In this document: positions 1-8,134 of the stretch, in pieces
Layout of the letters: every line of letters begins with the position of its first letter
Position numbering within the stretch: position 1 is the stretch's first letter
Origin: Abiotrophia defectiva_A
GTDB lineage: Bacteria > Bacillota > Bacilli > Lactobacillales > Aerococcaceae
Length of the DNA stretch: 24,668 nucleotides
NCBI GenBank assembly: GCA_963546405.1
Contig: CAUUNL010000026.1
Span: 1 to 24,668 of the forward strand
Direction of reading: 5' to 3'
Notes under the pieces: generated by a model
Database searches by the model: none
Seen by the model: only the letters and a program-made list of their open reading frames with translations
Told to the model about the DNA's origin: nothing
Program-made: the position numbers and the translations under genes

Positions 1-99
1 CTTTTCTTATTAACTACTTTGCCTTTGGCTCCTTATAGCTATTCTCTACATTTTATAGCTTAAGCCATTGTGTCATTACCACAATATATTGAATAGACA

Positions 100-133
100 A
101 TATATTAAAGGGGAAGCCCTAAAGCTTCCCCTT
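100..133 (-). terminator. Rho-independent terminator after the DacA-like gene
   Basis: On the minus strand a 10-bp stem (AAGGGGAAGC / GCTTCCCCTT, six-base loop) follows the stop codon by about 5 bases, and a T-rich run comes after it. It ends the two-component/DacA-like operon. Beyond it (1-99) I see no gene, only an AT-rich stretch with a 10-base direct repeat. Confidence 0.85.
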
Positions 134-138
134 CAAAA

Positions 139-1503
139 TTAATTGAATAGTCTGGTAAAGAACTGCCGAATTCCTTCTGCTAGACCGCTGAAGAAACGGC
201 CAAGCCCGCGCCAAAACTTGGCCATAAAACCTGCTTCCTTAATGTCATGGCTGAGCTTGACACTGACACGGTTGGTCTTGCTTGTAGGAAGAAACTGCAT
301 AGCATGTTGCTTAATAACTGCCTGCACCTGTCCAATTGCTTGTCCACCCGCTTGCGGCGCCTGAATATTCCAACCATTGTCGATGGCTGTCACTAGGTTA
401 GAATCTGGCTCAAAGATATAATCAATGCGAGGCGTGGTATCAACGATAGGAATCGCGAGGTCTAAGTTTTCGCCATAATAGGCCTTTACTTGTTCAGGTT
501 CACCATCGTGAGCTAACAATTGAGTAAGTTGCGTGACCGAATCTCCTGTAGAGATAACGCGTTTAAGCTGATAGGTCCCATATACATAATCTAACAGTTT
601 CTTACTATCATGATAGCTTTGAGCTAACTCGCTATTTCCTAAAGTGATGACAATAACGCGAAAATTCTCGCGCGCCATGGTCTGGACCGTTCCATAGCCA
701 TCATGAACTGTCGCGGCACTTAGTAGCCCATCAACTTGGTCATATTCATAGGCTTGGCCGGCTAACATTTGGTTGCTGTTATGCATCTCAAACTGATCAT
801 CAGTCCCTTGGCGGAAGAGCTTAGCACTTATTTTGGTATTGTCTAACAATTCAGGATGGCGACTGACTAATTGGTAGCTTATAGCTGCTAGAATGATAGC
901 ATTGAGCTTATTCTGCTGCTTGCTTGCCACACTTTCTTCTTGTTCTACAAGGCCCGTTAGATTAACAAGCTCAGGAACTAGGGCCTGCCACTCTCCTCGG
1001 TCAACCTCATCAATCTTATCTGAATCCACTAGTATGGATTGAACCTTGGCTTGCATTAAGTCTTGGAAAGCTTCTTTGCTACCTGCTGTGTGCTCAGCTA
1101 GGGCCAGGAGAGCCCCGTTAGCAGAGCCAATTTCAACCGCCTCTAAAAGTTCGGCGACAGAGTAATCTAAGTCTTGTCGTAACGGTACATTGGACAATTC
1201 ATAATTCTGACTCAGGGCATAAGCCTCATCAGATAGAGCCACACGATCATCCAAATGAATGCTCTCTTGGTCTAGCGCATCATAGATGATTAGCAAACTA
1301 AGCAGCTTGGTCAAATTTCCTACTTCTAATAGCGCCATAGGATTCTTCTGATATAAAATTTGCCCACTAGCAGCATCTACCGCAATAGCAGACTGAGCGT
1401 TGAGATTGGGCTCTGTCCCAACTGCTTGAATAGCAGTTGTGGCTATAGCCTGTAGACCTAGCCATAGACCTAAAATGGCTAGGAAGAAATTACGTTTTTT
1501 CAT
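139..1503 (-). CDS. DacA-type (S11) D,D-carboxypeptidase homologue, predicted catalytically inactive
   Basis: This 454-residue protein has the layout of a low-molecular-weight penicillin-binding protein of the DacA/PBP5 type. A signal peptide (about 1-28) comes first, then the peptidase-like domain (about 35-300), a PBP5_C-like beta domain (about 310-405) and a C-terminal amphipathic helix rich in F, R and W (about 424-454) that would hold it on the outer membrane face. Active family members trim the terminal D-Ala of peptidoglycan stem peptides with the motifs SxxK, SxN and KTG. Here the first reads N63-L-T-K66, so the acylated serine is Asn. SxN is kept (S127-A-N129). In the place of KTG stands L261-S-A263, still in the family context VDGL...T. 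With nucleophile and KTG lost I infer no carboxypeptidase activity; a structural or sensing role is possible. The start has an AAGGTG ribosome site. It lies 11 bases after the kinase gene, in one operon. The reading frame is intact over its full length, which argues against a decaying pseudogene. Confidence 0.85.
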   Translation of the reverse strand: MKKRNFFLAILGLWLGLQAIATTAIQAVGTEPNLNAQSAIAVDAASGQILYQKNPMALLEVGNLTKLLSLLIIYDALDQESIHLDDRVALSDEAYALSQNYELSNVPLRQDLDYSVAELLEAVEIGSANGALLALAEHTAGSKEAFQDLMQAKVQSILVDSDKIDEVDRGEWQALVPELVNLTGLVEQEESVASKQQNKLNAIILAAISYQLVSRHPELLDNTKISAKLFRQGTDDQFEMHNSNQMLAGQAYEYDQVDGLLSAATVHDGYGTVQTMARENFRVIVITLGNSELAQSYHDSKKLLDYVYGTYQLKRVISTGDSVTQLTQLLAHDGEPEQVKAYYGENLDLAIPIVDTTPRIDYIFEPDSNLVTAIDNGWNIQAPQAGGQAIGQVQAVIKQHAMQFLPTSKTNRVSVKLSHDIKEAGFMAKFWRGLGRFFSGLAEGIRQFFTRLFN

Positions 1504-1514
1504 AGTACACCTTA

Positions 1515-2669
1515 TTATTGGGGGGATTTTTGGGGGATTTCAATAGTAAAAATTGTTTCTTTTCCTTCTACCGTGGCATAAACACGGCCATGGTGAAGTT
1601 CGACGATATTACGGACGATGGCTAATCCTAAGCCTGTTCCAGGTTGGTTAGCACTGCGTGACTGATCAGCCCGATAGCTTCTTTGAAAAATATCTTCTAA
1701 TTCAGTCTTATCAAGCGGTTGTCCGTCGTTTTTAACTTTAAAATAAATATAGTCTTCCTCTTGATAAGCTAATAACTCAATATAATGTGCGCCAGCACCA
1801 TATTTAAGTGCATTGGATAAAAGGTTATGGAAAACTCGCGCCATCTTATCGACATCAAAGCTAGCAAGCAAGTTCTGCGGCCGGATATCCAAGCGTAGTT
1901 CAATGTCTTTTTCTCTGGCGTTGAGTTCGAAGTCAGCCACTAACTGTTCCATGAAACGTAGTACCTGAACCTGAACTGGTCTGATTTCCGTTGTCGTCTG
2001 ACGAGTAGCTGTATAAGTAAAGAGGTCCTGAACCAAGCTCTGCATCTGCTGGGCCTTCCGATAGGCAACGTGGGCATAACGGGCTAGTTCTTCCTGACTA
2101 TGATATTGTTGGTTCTCAATCAAACCTAGGTAACCTATGACAGAAGTCAAAGGCGTACGGATATCATGTCCGATATTAGTAATAAGCTCATCCTTCGACT
2201 TTTCAATCTTCCGTTCTTCTTCAATGGCCTTGACCGTGCTATCTACCAAATGATTGATTGAGCTGACAACTTCATCCATCTCACCTAAGTCTGTCTGAGG
2301 AATACGAATCTCATAGTGGCCTTGCGCAATATATTTAAGATAGTCCAGAATGTGGGCTAACTTCATTTGATTAATGCGTCGCTTGACCCGCCAATTGGTG
2401 ACAAGGATAGCAACCACACAGGAGGCAAGAGAAAAAATATAGACGGAGACAATAATTTGCTGGCGTGTTAAGCCTAGCATATGGCGTAGCGTGGTATCTA
2501 GGCCAAAGAAGTTTAATTTATAATCAATGGCTTGGCGATAGATTAAGAGAGCGCTGAGATAGAGTAAGAAGATTAAACTCATAGTAATAATGGCTTCTAC
2601 GATGAGTTCGCTCCGCTCGCTTCGCGTCAAGCGCATGCTGAGTTGTTGAGGTGCTTTTTTATCCTTCAA
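1515..2669 (-). CDS. Membrane sensor histidine kinase, VanS-like
   Basis: The 384-residue protein has two membrane segments (about 24-44 and 71-92) with only some 26 residues between them, so little of it lies outside the cell. A HAMP-like linker follows (about 93-145), then a HisKA domain with H168 in GHDIRTPLTS and a HATPase domain with the N box (HNLLSNALKYG, from 281), NDG at 314-316 and the G box GTGLGLAI from 344. All residues for autophosphorylation are present. The start is a TTG that overlaps the last 11 bases of the upstream regulator gene, so the two are probably translationally coupled; a GGAG lies about 12 bases upstream. The H-box surroundings resemble VanS/DdcS-type kinases. 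The likely partner is the adjacent response regulator. The signal is unknown; cell-wall state is an inference from the DacA-like gene that follows. Confidence 0.88.
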   Translation of the reverse strand: MKDKKAPQQLSMRLTRSERSELIVEAIITMSLIFLLYLSALLIYRQAIDYKLNFFGLDTTLRHMLGLTRQQIIVSVYIFSLASCVVAILVTNWRVKRRINQMKLAHILDYLKYIAQGHYEIRIPQTDLGEMDEVVSSINHLVDSTVKAIEEERKIEKSKDELITNIGHDIRTPLTSVIGYLGLIENQQYHSQEELARYAHVAYRKAQQMQSLVQDLFTYTATRQTTTEIRPVQVQVLRFMEQLVADFELNAREKDIELRLDIRPQNLLASFDVDKMARVFHNLLSNALKYGAGAHYIELLAYQEEDYIYFKVKNDGQPLDKTELEDIFQRSYRADQSRSANQPGTGLGLAIVRNIVELHHGRVYATVEGKETIFTIEIPQKSPQ

Positions 2670-3357
2670 TCTTATAACCTACTCCCCATACGGTCTGAAT
2701 GACACGTTCACCTTCTGTGGCCGCTTCAATCTTATCCCGCAAATGGCTGACATGGACCATAACTGTCTTGGCTGACACAATACTTTCTTGGTTCCAAACG
2801 GCTTCAAATATTTCTTCTGCACTAAAGACTTGGTTGGGATGGCTAGCCAAAAGATAGAGAATACCAAATTCTAAAGCTGTAAGCTGAATGTCCTTATCCG
2901 TTAAGGTCTTTACTTCGTGGGAAGCGCGTCGAATAATTAAAGGACCTATCTCAATGACATCCGGCTCTGTCACTTCCTTCTGATAGGTAGACTGGCGACG
3001 CAAGATGGATTTGACCCGCGCAATAATTTCTAATGGGTTGAATGGCTTGGTGACATAGTCATCAGCCCCACTGGTCAGTCCTTGGATCTTGTCTTGATCC
3101 GAACTTTTGGCGCTCAACATTAAGACGGGTGTCTCATAATTTGCGGCACGTAACTTATCCAGGACCTGCATACCATCAACTTTTGGCATCATAATGTCTA
3201 GGATGATTAAGCCGATTTCATGGTCCACATCATTTTTAATGTAACTTAAGGCTTGATGGCCGTTATAGGCCTTAATTACGTCGTAACCTTCATTATGAAG
3301 ATAAATATTGAGTAATTCAACAATTTCGCGATCGTCATCTGCTACCAAAATTCGCAT
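2659..3357 (-). CDS. OmpR/PhoB-family response regulator, VanR-like
   Basis: A 232-residue two-domain regulator. The receiver domain has the acidic triad at D7-D9, the phospho-acceptor D54 (in IILDIMMPK), the switch residue S82 and the conserved K104 (in YVTKPF). The C-terminal part (about 130-232) is a winged helix ending in TVWGVGYKIEG, the usual end of the OmpR/PhoB class. Phosphorylated by the next kinase, it should bind direct repeats at target promoters. It is the first gene of a three-gene operon with the kinase and the DacA-like protein; the GTGAGGA ribosome site supports the start. The order regulator, kinase, D,D-carboxypeptidase homologue resembles the ddcR-ddcS-ddcY arrangement known from Enterococcus faecium, but family membership alone does not prove the same targets. 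Confidence 0.92.
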   Translation of the reverse strand: MRILVADDDREIVELLNIYLHNEGYDVIKAYNGHQALSYIKNDVDHEIGLIILDIMMPKVDGMQVLDKLRAANYETPVLMLSAKSSDQDKIQGLTSGADDYVTKPFNPLEIIARVKSILRRQSTYQKEVTEPDVIEIGPLIIRRASHEVKTLTDKDIQLTALEFGILYLLASHPNQVFSAEEIFEAVWNQESIVSAKTVMVHVSHLRDKIEAATEGERVIQTVWGVGYKIEG

Positions 3358-3391
3358 CTTGCTGTCCTCACTTTCTTATCAAGTCTCCTTC

Positions 3392-3420
3392 ATTATACAT
3401 CAAACCAGATGCCCTGTGTC
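3392..3420 (-). promoter_or_regulatory. Possible promoter of the two-component/DacA-like operon
   Basis: A perfect -10 box TATAAT lies at 3392-3397 on the minus strand, 35 bases before the regulator ATG. At 17 bases spacing the -35 position reads GACACA, a poor match. The -10 is convincing; the -35 is weak and may indicate an activated promoter. The gap also holds the guaB terminator. Confidence 0.4.
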
Positions 3421-3439
3421 TTAAGTTTTATTAAAAGTT

Positions 3440-3472
3440 ATAGACAAAGAAAAGATGCCCCTAGGGGCATCT
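3440..3472 (-). terminator. Rho-independent terminator after guaB
   Basis: A perfect 20-base palindrome (3453-3472, AGATGCCCC/GGGGCATCT arms around TA) is followed on the minus strand by TTTTCTTT. It begins 12 bases past the guaB stop and separates guaB from the two-component operon. Confidence 0.92.
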
Positions 3473-3484
3473 CATTTAAAATCT

Positions 3485-4963
3485 TTAGCTACGAGAGTAG
3501 TTAGGTGATTCCTTGGTGATTTGAACGTCGTGTGGGTGAGACTCAATCAAGCCCGCACCACTCATGCGGATAAATTGCGCATCTTCACGTAGGGATTGGA
3601 GATTTGGTGTTCCACAGTAGCCCATACCTGAGCGAAGGCCCCCAATCATTTGGAAAACAATATCTGCTACGCTTCCCTTGTAGGCAACGCGACCTTCAAT
3701 CCCTTCAGGTACACGTTTGTTGGCTTCGTTGGTGGCTTGGAAGTAACGGTCGCTTGAACCTTTTTCCATTGAAGCCAAGCTTCCCATACCACGATAAACC
3801 TTGAAACGACGGCCTTGATAGATTTCAAATTCACCTGGTGACTCGTCCGTACCAGCCAACATGCTCCCTAGCATGACCGCATGGCCGCCAGCGGCAAGGG
3901 CTTTAACGATATCCCCTGAATATTTAATCCCACCATCTGCAATAATAGCCTTGCCGTATTCTTTGGCAGCTGTCGCACAGTCATAAATAGCAGTTAATTG
4001 AGGCACACCAACACCGGCTACAACCCGGGTGGTACAGATAGAACCTGGTCCAATCCCGACTTTAACGACATCTACCCCTACTTCAAAGAGGTCACGGGTA
4101 GCTTGAGCGGTTGCCACATTACCAGCGATGATGGTGACATCTGGGAAGGTCTCACGAATTTCCTTAATCTTACGGATAACTCCGGCACTGTGACCATGTG
4201 CAGTATCGATAACCAAAGCGTCCACTTGTTCAGCAATGAGGGCACTTGCACGATCGAAAGTATCACTGGTAATCCCCACAGCCGCCGCCACTAAAAGGCG
4301 ACCGTGTTGATCCTTGGCAGAGTTAGGGAATTGAATGACTTTCTCAATATCTTTAATGGTGATTAATCCTGATAGGCGACCAGATTCATCAACGATTGGC
4401 AATTTTTCAATCCGGTGTTGGTGGAGGATTTTTTCGGCTTCCTCTAAAGTTGTCCCAACCGGAGCAGTTACCAATTTTTCATGCGTCATGTATTCCACAA
4501 TCTTATGGCTATAATCTGGAATGAAACGGAGGTCGCGGTTGGTAATAATCCCGACTAACTTACGGCTTTCAAGGCTCTCTACAATCGGTACCCCACTAAT
4601 CCGATAACGGCTCATTAATTCTTCCGCATCCTCAATCGTATTGTCAGGTGTTAAATAGAAAGGATCGATGATGACGCCATTTTCTGAACGTTTTACCTTA
4701 CGAACTTCTTCAGCCTGTTCTTGAATGGACATGTTTTTATGGATGACACCCAGTCCACCTTGACGGGCCATAGCGATTGCCATGGTCGAATCCGTCACAG
4801 TATCCATACTGGCACTAATAATAGGAATATTCAATTTTAGATTAGGCGCTAACTCAACTCTTAAATCCACATCATTTGGCAATACCTCGCTGCGCGCTGG
4901 CACCAGCAAGACATCGTCAAATGTGTATCCTTCACGTACAAATTTTGTTTCCCAACCTGACAT
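3485..4963 (-). CDS. guaB: Inosine-5'-monophosphate dehydrogenase
   Basis: IMP dehydrogenase oxidises IMP to XMP with NAD+, the committed step of guanine nucleotide synthesis. The 492-residue protein has the usual length. An N-terminal barrel strand set (EGYTFDDVLLVPARS) is followed by two CBS modules (about 100-150 and 160-210), the NAD-site stretch around AGNVATAQATR, and the catalytic loop GPGSICTTRVVAGVG with active-site C310. YRGMGSL and the EGRVAYKG flap follow. No key residue is missing. The start has a strong AAAGGAGG site. The gene has its own terminator and lies after the parAB-ychF operon terminator, so it is probably a single-gene unit. I saw no purine riboswitch upstream. Confidence 0.98.
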   Translation of the reverse strand: MSGWETKFVREGYTFDDVLLVPARSEVLPNDVDLRVELAPNLKLNIPIISASMDTVTDSTMAIAMARQGGLGVIHKNMSIQEQAEEVRKVKRSENGVIIDPFYLTPDNTIEDAEELMSRYRISGVPIVESLESRKLVGIITNRDLRFIPDYSHKIVEYMTHEKLVTAPVGTTLEEAEKILHQHRIEKLPIVDESGRLSGLITIKDIEKVIQFPNSAKDQHGRLLVAAAVGITSDTFDRASALIAEQVDALVIDTAHGHSAGVIRKIKEIRETFPDVTIIAGNVATAQATRDLFEVGVDVVKVGIGPGSICTTRVVAGVGVPQLTAIYDCATAAKEYGKAIIADGGIKYSGDIVKALAAGGHAVMLGSMLAGTDESPGEFEIYQGRRFKVYRGMGSLASMEKGSSDRYFQATNEANKRVPEGIEGRVAYKGSVADIVFQMIGGLRSGMGYCGTPNLQSLREDAQFIRMSGAGLIESHPHDVQITKESPNYSRS

Positions 4964-5005
4964 TCTATTTCCTCCTTTGACTTCTCAGCAACAGTTATTT
5001 TTAAT

Positions 5006-5034
5006 AAAATACCACTTTCGCCCCTTAGGAGCAA
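5006..5034 (-). promoter_or_regulatory. Possible guaB promoter
   Basis: On the minus strand TTGCTC (5029-5034) and TATTTT (5006-5011) stand 17 bases apart, 42 bases before the guaB start. Both boxes match consensus only partly. The upstream stretch is AT-rich and also holds a short hairpin (AGCC-TTTA-GGCT). Confidence 0.3.
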
Positions 5035-5102
5035 GCCTAAAGGCTCATTCTTTTTAAATTCTAATCTTGTTGCTTTACTTTAATCTCCTAGATCTTGCAT
5101 AC

Positions 5103-5136
5103 TAAAAAACCGACTCAGTTTGCGACTGAATCGGTC
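5103..5136 (-). terminator. Rho-independent terminator of the rsmG-parAB-ychF-DUF1129 operon
   Basis: A 10-bp stem (5109-5118 with 5126-5135, one G.U pair in the RNA) with a seven-base loop is followed on the minus strand by a run of six T. It starts 12 bases after the DUF1129 stop. Confidence 0.9.
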
Positions 5137-5147
5137 TTTCAATTTTG

Positions 5148-5888
5148 TTAGAAAAGGCCACCTTTGATATTCCACCGCTTTTTGAGATAGAAGCGCAAGA
5201 GGAAGGTTAAGCCCCCTATAATGAAGTAGATATCATATGGAAAGACTGGGTTGATAGCCGTTGGGAAGATGACGCTCGAGATGCTGACAGCAACAATCCA
5301 CCCTAGCATAGCCAGAGAAGACACAGAGAAGTATTTAAAGTAGCCGCGCTTGCCTTTAGGCGCATCCATGTCTGGTAGTACCTTGGACACAATCAGCATA
5401 GCAATCCCTGCCACTAAGTAGTTAACGATTAAGGTGATTAAGCCCATATTGTTGATTGTTGCTTCACTATGTTCCCCTTGACGCATAAGCGAGAAGCCCG
5501 TAATCAAAGTAAAGACAGATCCTAATAGCAAGCCACCATCGAGGGCAATCTTCCAATCGGCCGAGCGCTCGCCTTCGTCATCACTAGGAAACTGTTGTTC
5601 TAAGATAACAGCCGTACATTCAGTCGGCGTGCCGTATAATTGACGGGCAGTCTGCCCGGTCTGTTGGCCTTCTTCCAAGGTTTCGCACATTTCTTGGTAG
5701 ATTTGTTGGCGAATGGACTCGGTTAGATTAGCAGCCGCTAAGTTTCTGTCCAAAGTCAACATGTATTGTTGGTTGCGTTTGGTTAAACGGCCAAAAATTT
5801 CTGACTCTGTTAAGCTGGCAGAAGCCTCCTCAACTGCAACCTCTGCTTCCGTCTCTACTTGCTCTGTTTGTTTAATTTCTTCAGTCAT
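5148..5888 (-). CDS. DUF1129-type membrane protein
   Basis: A 246-residue protein with an acidic N-terminal tail rich in Glu and Ala (about 1-28), then a helical soluble domain (about 29-100, with LTKRNQQYM and RQLYGTPTE) and four predicted membrane segments (about 117-135, 148-168, 186-208, 216-233) ending in a basic tail (LKKRWNIKG). I recognise it as DUF1129 from the layout and from its place between ychF and guaB, where that family is common in Lactobacillales. No function is established. The start has a clean AGGAGGA site 18 bases after the ychF stop, and it is the last gene of the operon. Confidence 0.82.
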   Translation of the reverse strand: MTEEIKQTEQVETEAEVAVEEASASLTESEIFGRLTKRNQQYMLTLDRNLAAANLTESIRQQIYQEMCETLEEGQQTGQTARQLYGTPTECTAVILEQQFPSDDEGERSADWKIALDGGLLLGSVFTLITGFSLMRQGEHSEATINNMGLITLIVNYLVAGIAMLIVSKVLPDMDAPKGKRGYFKYFSVSSLAMLGWIVAVSISSVIFPTAINPVFPYDIYFIIGGLTFLLRFYLKKRWNIKGGLF

Positions 5889-5906
5889 GATTTTTCCTCC
5901 TATAGG

Positions 5907-7013
5907 CTATACGTTAAAGCGAAACAGCATAATGTCGCCGTCTTGTACAACGTATTCTTTACCTTCTGAACGTACACGACCTGCTTCTTTGGCGGCCTGC
6001 ATACTTTGGTAAGTGACTAAATCTTGATAAGAAACCGTCTCAGCTCGGATAAAGCCACGTTCAAAGTCAGAGTGAATAATCCCAGCTGCTTGTGGCGCCT
6101 TCATACCTTGTTTGAAGGTCCAAGCTCGAACTTCTTGTTCCCCAGCCGTAAAGTAAGTGGCTAGTCCTAAGAGGCTATAGACATGTTGGATAAGACGGTC
6201 CAAACCAGATTCTTGCAAACCGAAGTCTTCCAAGAAGACAGCCTTCTCTTCATCATCCAATTCAGCAATTTCTTCTTCCAAACGCGCACAAATTGGTACG
6301 ACATCTGCACCTTGGCTAGCCGCTAGCTCGCGCACCTGAGCTAAATATGGGTTATCCGAAGGATCCACCACTTCATCTTCACCAATATTGGCAACGTAAA
6401 GCATCTTTTTACGTGTCAAAAGGAAAAGGTTACGGACATAAGGCAGTTGCTCATCGTAGAAGTCAACAGAGTTAGCGAGTTGATTATTCTCTAGTGCAGC
6501 CTTTAATTTCTCCAGCACTTCTAACTCTGCTACTGCATCTTTATCTTTAGATTTAGCTAGTTTGGCTACACGTCCAATCCGCTTATCGATGGTTTCCAAA
6601 TCGGCCAGAATCAATTCTAGGTTAATAGTCTCAATATCTGAAAGTGGGTCTACCTTACCTGAAACGTGCGTAATATTGCCATCGGCAAAACAACGGACCA
6701 CGTGACAAATGGCGTCAACTTGGCGAATATGGCTTAAGAACTTGTTACCCAGCCCCTCACCACGGCTTGCACCTTTTACGATCCCGGCAATATCGGTAAA
6801 CTCGATTGCAGTTGGCACCGTCTTTTTAGGTTTAACTAGTTTGGTAATTTCAATCAGACGTTGATCAGGAACTTCAACAATCCCGACGTTTGGATCGATG
6901 GTAGCGAAGGGATAGTTAGCCGCTTCGACACCTGCTTTTGTAATTGCATTAAATAGGGTAGATTTCCCAACGTTAGGAAGACCTACAATACCGGCTGTTA
7001 ATGCCAATGTCAT
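5907..7013 (-). CDS. ychF: Redox-regulated/ribosome-associated ATPase YchF (OLA1 family)
   Basis: YchF belongs to the Obg-like P-loop NTPases but prefers ATP to GTP. It binds ribosomes and affects stress responses and translation. The 368-residue protein has the usual length. The P-loop GLPNVGKST is at about 11-19, the switch region ANYPFATIDPN follows, then DIAGIVKGASRGEGLGNKFL (Walker B region). The family-typical NIGEDE stands in place of the NKxD guanine-specificity motif. A coiled-coil insert lies at about 130-180, and the C-terminal TGS domain ends in QDGDIMLFRFNV. The gene sits 15 bases after DUF951 and 18 before DUF1129. Its ribosome site is only a modest AAGAAAGAG. Confidence 0.97.
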   Translation of the reverse strand: MTLALTAGIVGLPNVGKSTLFNAITKAGVEAANYPFATIDPNVGIVEVPDQRLIEITKLVKPKKTVPTAIEFTDIAGIVKGASRGEGLGNKFLSHIRQVDAICHVVRCFADGNITHVSGKVDPLSDIETINLELILADLETIDKRIGRVAKLAKSKDKDAVAELEVLEKLKAALENNQLANSVDFYDEQLPYVRNLFLLTRKKMLYVANIGEDEVVDPSDNPYLAQVRELAASQGADVVPICARLEEEIAELDDEEKAVFLEDFGLQESGLDRLIQHVYSLLGLATYFTAGEQEVRAWTFKQGMKAPQAAGIIHSDFERGFIRAETVSYQDLVTYQSMQAAKEAGRVRSEGKEYVVQDGDIMLFRFNV

Positions 7014-7028
7014 TCACTCTTTCTTTAG

Positions 7029-7229
7029 CTAGATTTTTTCGGGCGCTTTTTCTTTGATCTTCTTAAGTCGTTTTTCAAAGTCGCGCCGGGTTAAGGTCAC
7101 AATATGTCCACAGTGACAGCATTTGATTCGGATGTCCATGCCCATACGGATAATCTGCCAACGGTTAGTTTGGCAAGCGTGAGGCTTTTTCATCTCGATA
7201 ATGTCATGAAGATCATAGTCTTTTTGCAT
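7029..7229 (-). CDS. DUF951 small zinc-ribbon-like protein (YyaB/YchF-associated)
   Basis: A 66-residue basic protein with the DUF951 signature: KKPHACQTNRW, then IIRMGMDIRIKCCHCGHIV and RRDFEKRLKKI. Cysteines at 19, 37, 38 and 40 plus nearby histidines suggest a small metal-binding or nucleic-acid-binding fold. This is inference; no function is established. It is normally found, as here, between parB and ychF in Firmicutes, 11 bases after the parB stop, with a GGAGG ribosome site. Confidence 0.88.
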   Translation of the reverse strand: MQKDYDLHDIIEMKKPHACQTNRWQIIRMGMDIRIKCCHCGHIVTLTRRDFEKRLKKIKEKAPEKI

Positions 7230-7240
7230 ATGGTTCCCTC

Positions 7241-8134
7241 CTAGGCTTGAATTTGTAGCAAATCTAGGATACGCATGAGGTCAGACTCATCCATATATTC
7301 AATCTCAATCTTACCCTTGTCACCCCGCTGTTGAATCAAGGCCATGGTGCCAAAGCGTTCTTGCAGTTTTTGCTCGCAAGCTAAGATATAAGATGGCTTT
7401 TTGTCTGCTTTTTTGGTCTTTTTGATTTGTTTGGCTTGGGACTTCTCATTGAGTTGTTGTACCAAGTCTTCTAACTGACGGACTGTTAGCTGTTCCTTGA
7501 TGACACGTTGCGCTAGAGTCACCAACTGCTTCTTATCCTTAAGTGACAGCAGGGTTCTTGCTTGGCCCATAGATAGTGCTTCTTTTTGAGCCAATTTTTT
7601 CACTTCATCTGGTAAAGTTAAGAGGCGTAGATAGTTGGCAATATAAGGCCGGCTCTTACCCATACGTTCAGCCACTTCTGCCTGGGTCAAATTCAACTTG
7701 TTCATGAGCATGTCGTAGGCTTCCGCCTCTTCCAGTGGACTCAGGTCCTCCCGTTGCAAGTTTTCCAAAACGGCAATCTCAATCATAACCCGTTCATCAA
7801 GTTGACGGACAATGGCCGGAATGGTGGTGAGCCCCGCTAGACGACTAGCTCTAACCCGACGTTCGCCGGCCACTAGTTCATAGCCTTTGATGGCTGACTT
7901 ACGCACGATAATAGGTTGGAAAACACCGTTATTTCGGATGGAGTCTGCCAATTCATTTAGGGCCTCTTCATTAAAATGTTTACGCGGTTGATGTGGATTA
8001 GGTCGGATATCTTCCAGGGTAATTTCTTCAACTTGTTCGAATTCCGATGGCGTTTCCTCTAAGGGAGTAAACAAGGCATCCATGCCCCGACCTAAACCAC
8101 TGCGTTTTTGCTTAGGTTTTGGTTTATTAGCCAT
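7241..8134 (-). CDS. parB: Chromosome-partitioning protein ParB (Spo0J)
   Basis: ParB is a CTP-dependent clamp that loads at parS, spreads along DNA and recruits SMC to organise the origin region. The 297-residue protein begins with the KRSGLGRGMDALF segment (about 10-22), which in this family contacts ParA and supports this start. The CTP-binding part holds PNPHQPRKHF (about 45-54) and the box GERRVRA (90-96), then ENLQREDL. A helix-turn-helix (about 148-170, TQAEVAERMGKSRPYIANYLRLL) reads parS, and a C-terminal dimer domain ends the protein. It overlaps parA by 8 bases. Three perfect parS sites lie in this same window at 9750, 12336 and 13192. Confidence 0.97.
   Translation of the reverse strand: MANKPKPKQKRSGLGRGMDALFTPLEETPSEFEQVEEITLEDIRPNPHQPRKHFNEEALNELADSIRNNGVFQPIIVRKSAIKGYELVAGERRVRASRLAGLTTIPAIVRQLDERVMIEIAVLENLQREDLSPLEEAEAYDMLMNKLNLTQAEVAERMGKSRPYIANYLRLLTLPDEVKKLAQKEALSMGQARTLLSLKDKKQLVTLAQRVIKEQLTVRQLEDLVQQLNEKSQAKQIKKTKKADKKPSYILACEQKLQERFGTMALIQQRGDKGKIEIEYMDESDLMRILDLLQIQA

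Noticed and set aside
4964..5100. Purine riboswitch or T-box upstream of guaB
   Set aside because: Only one four-base-pair hairpin is visible; neither the conserved purine riboswitch core nor a T-box sequence is present.
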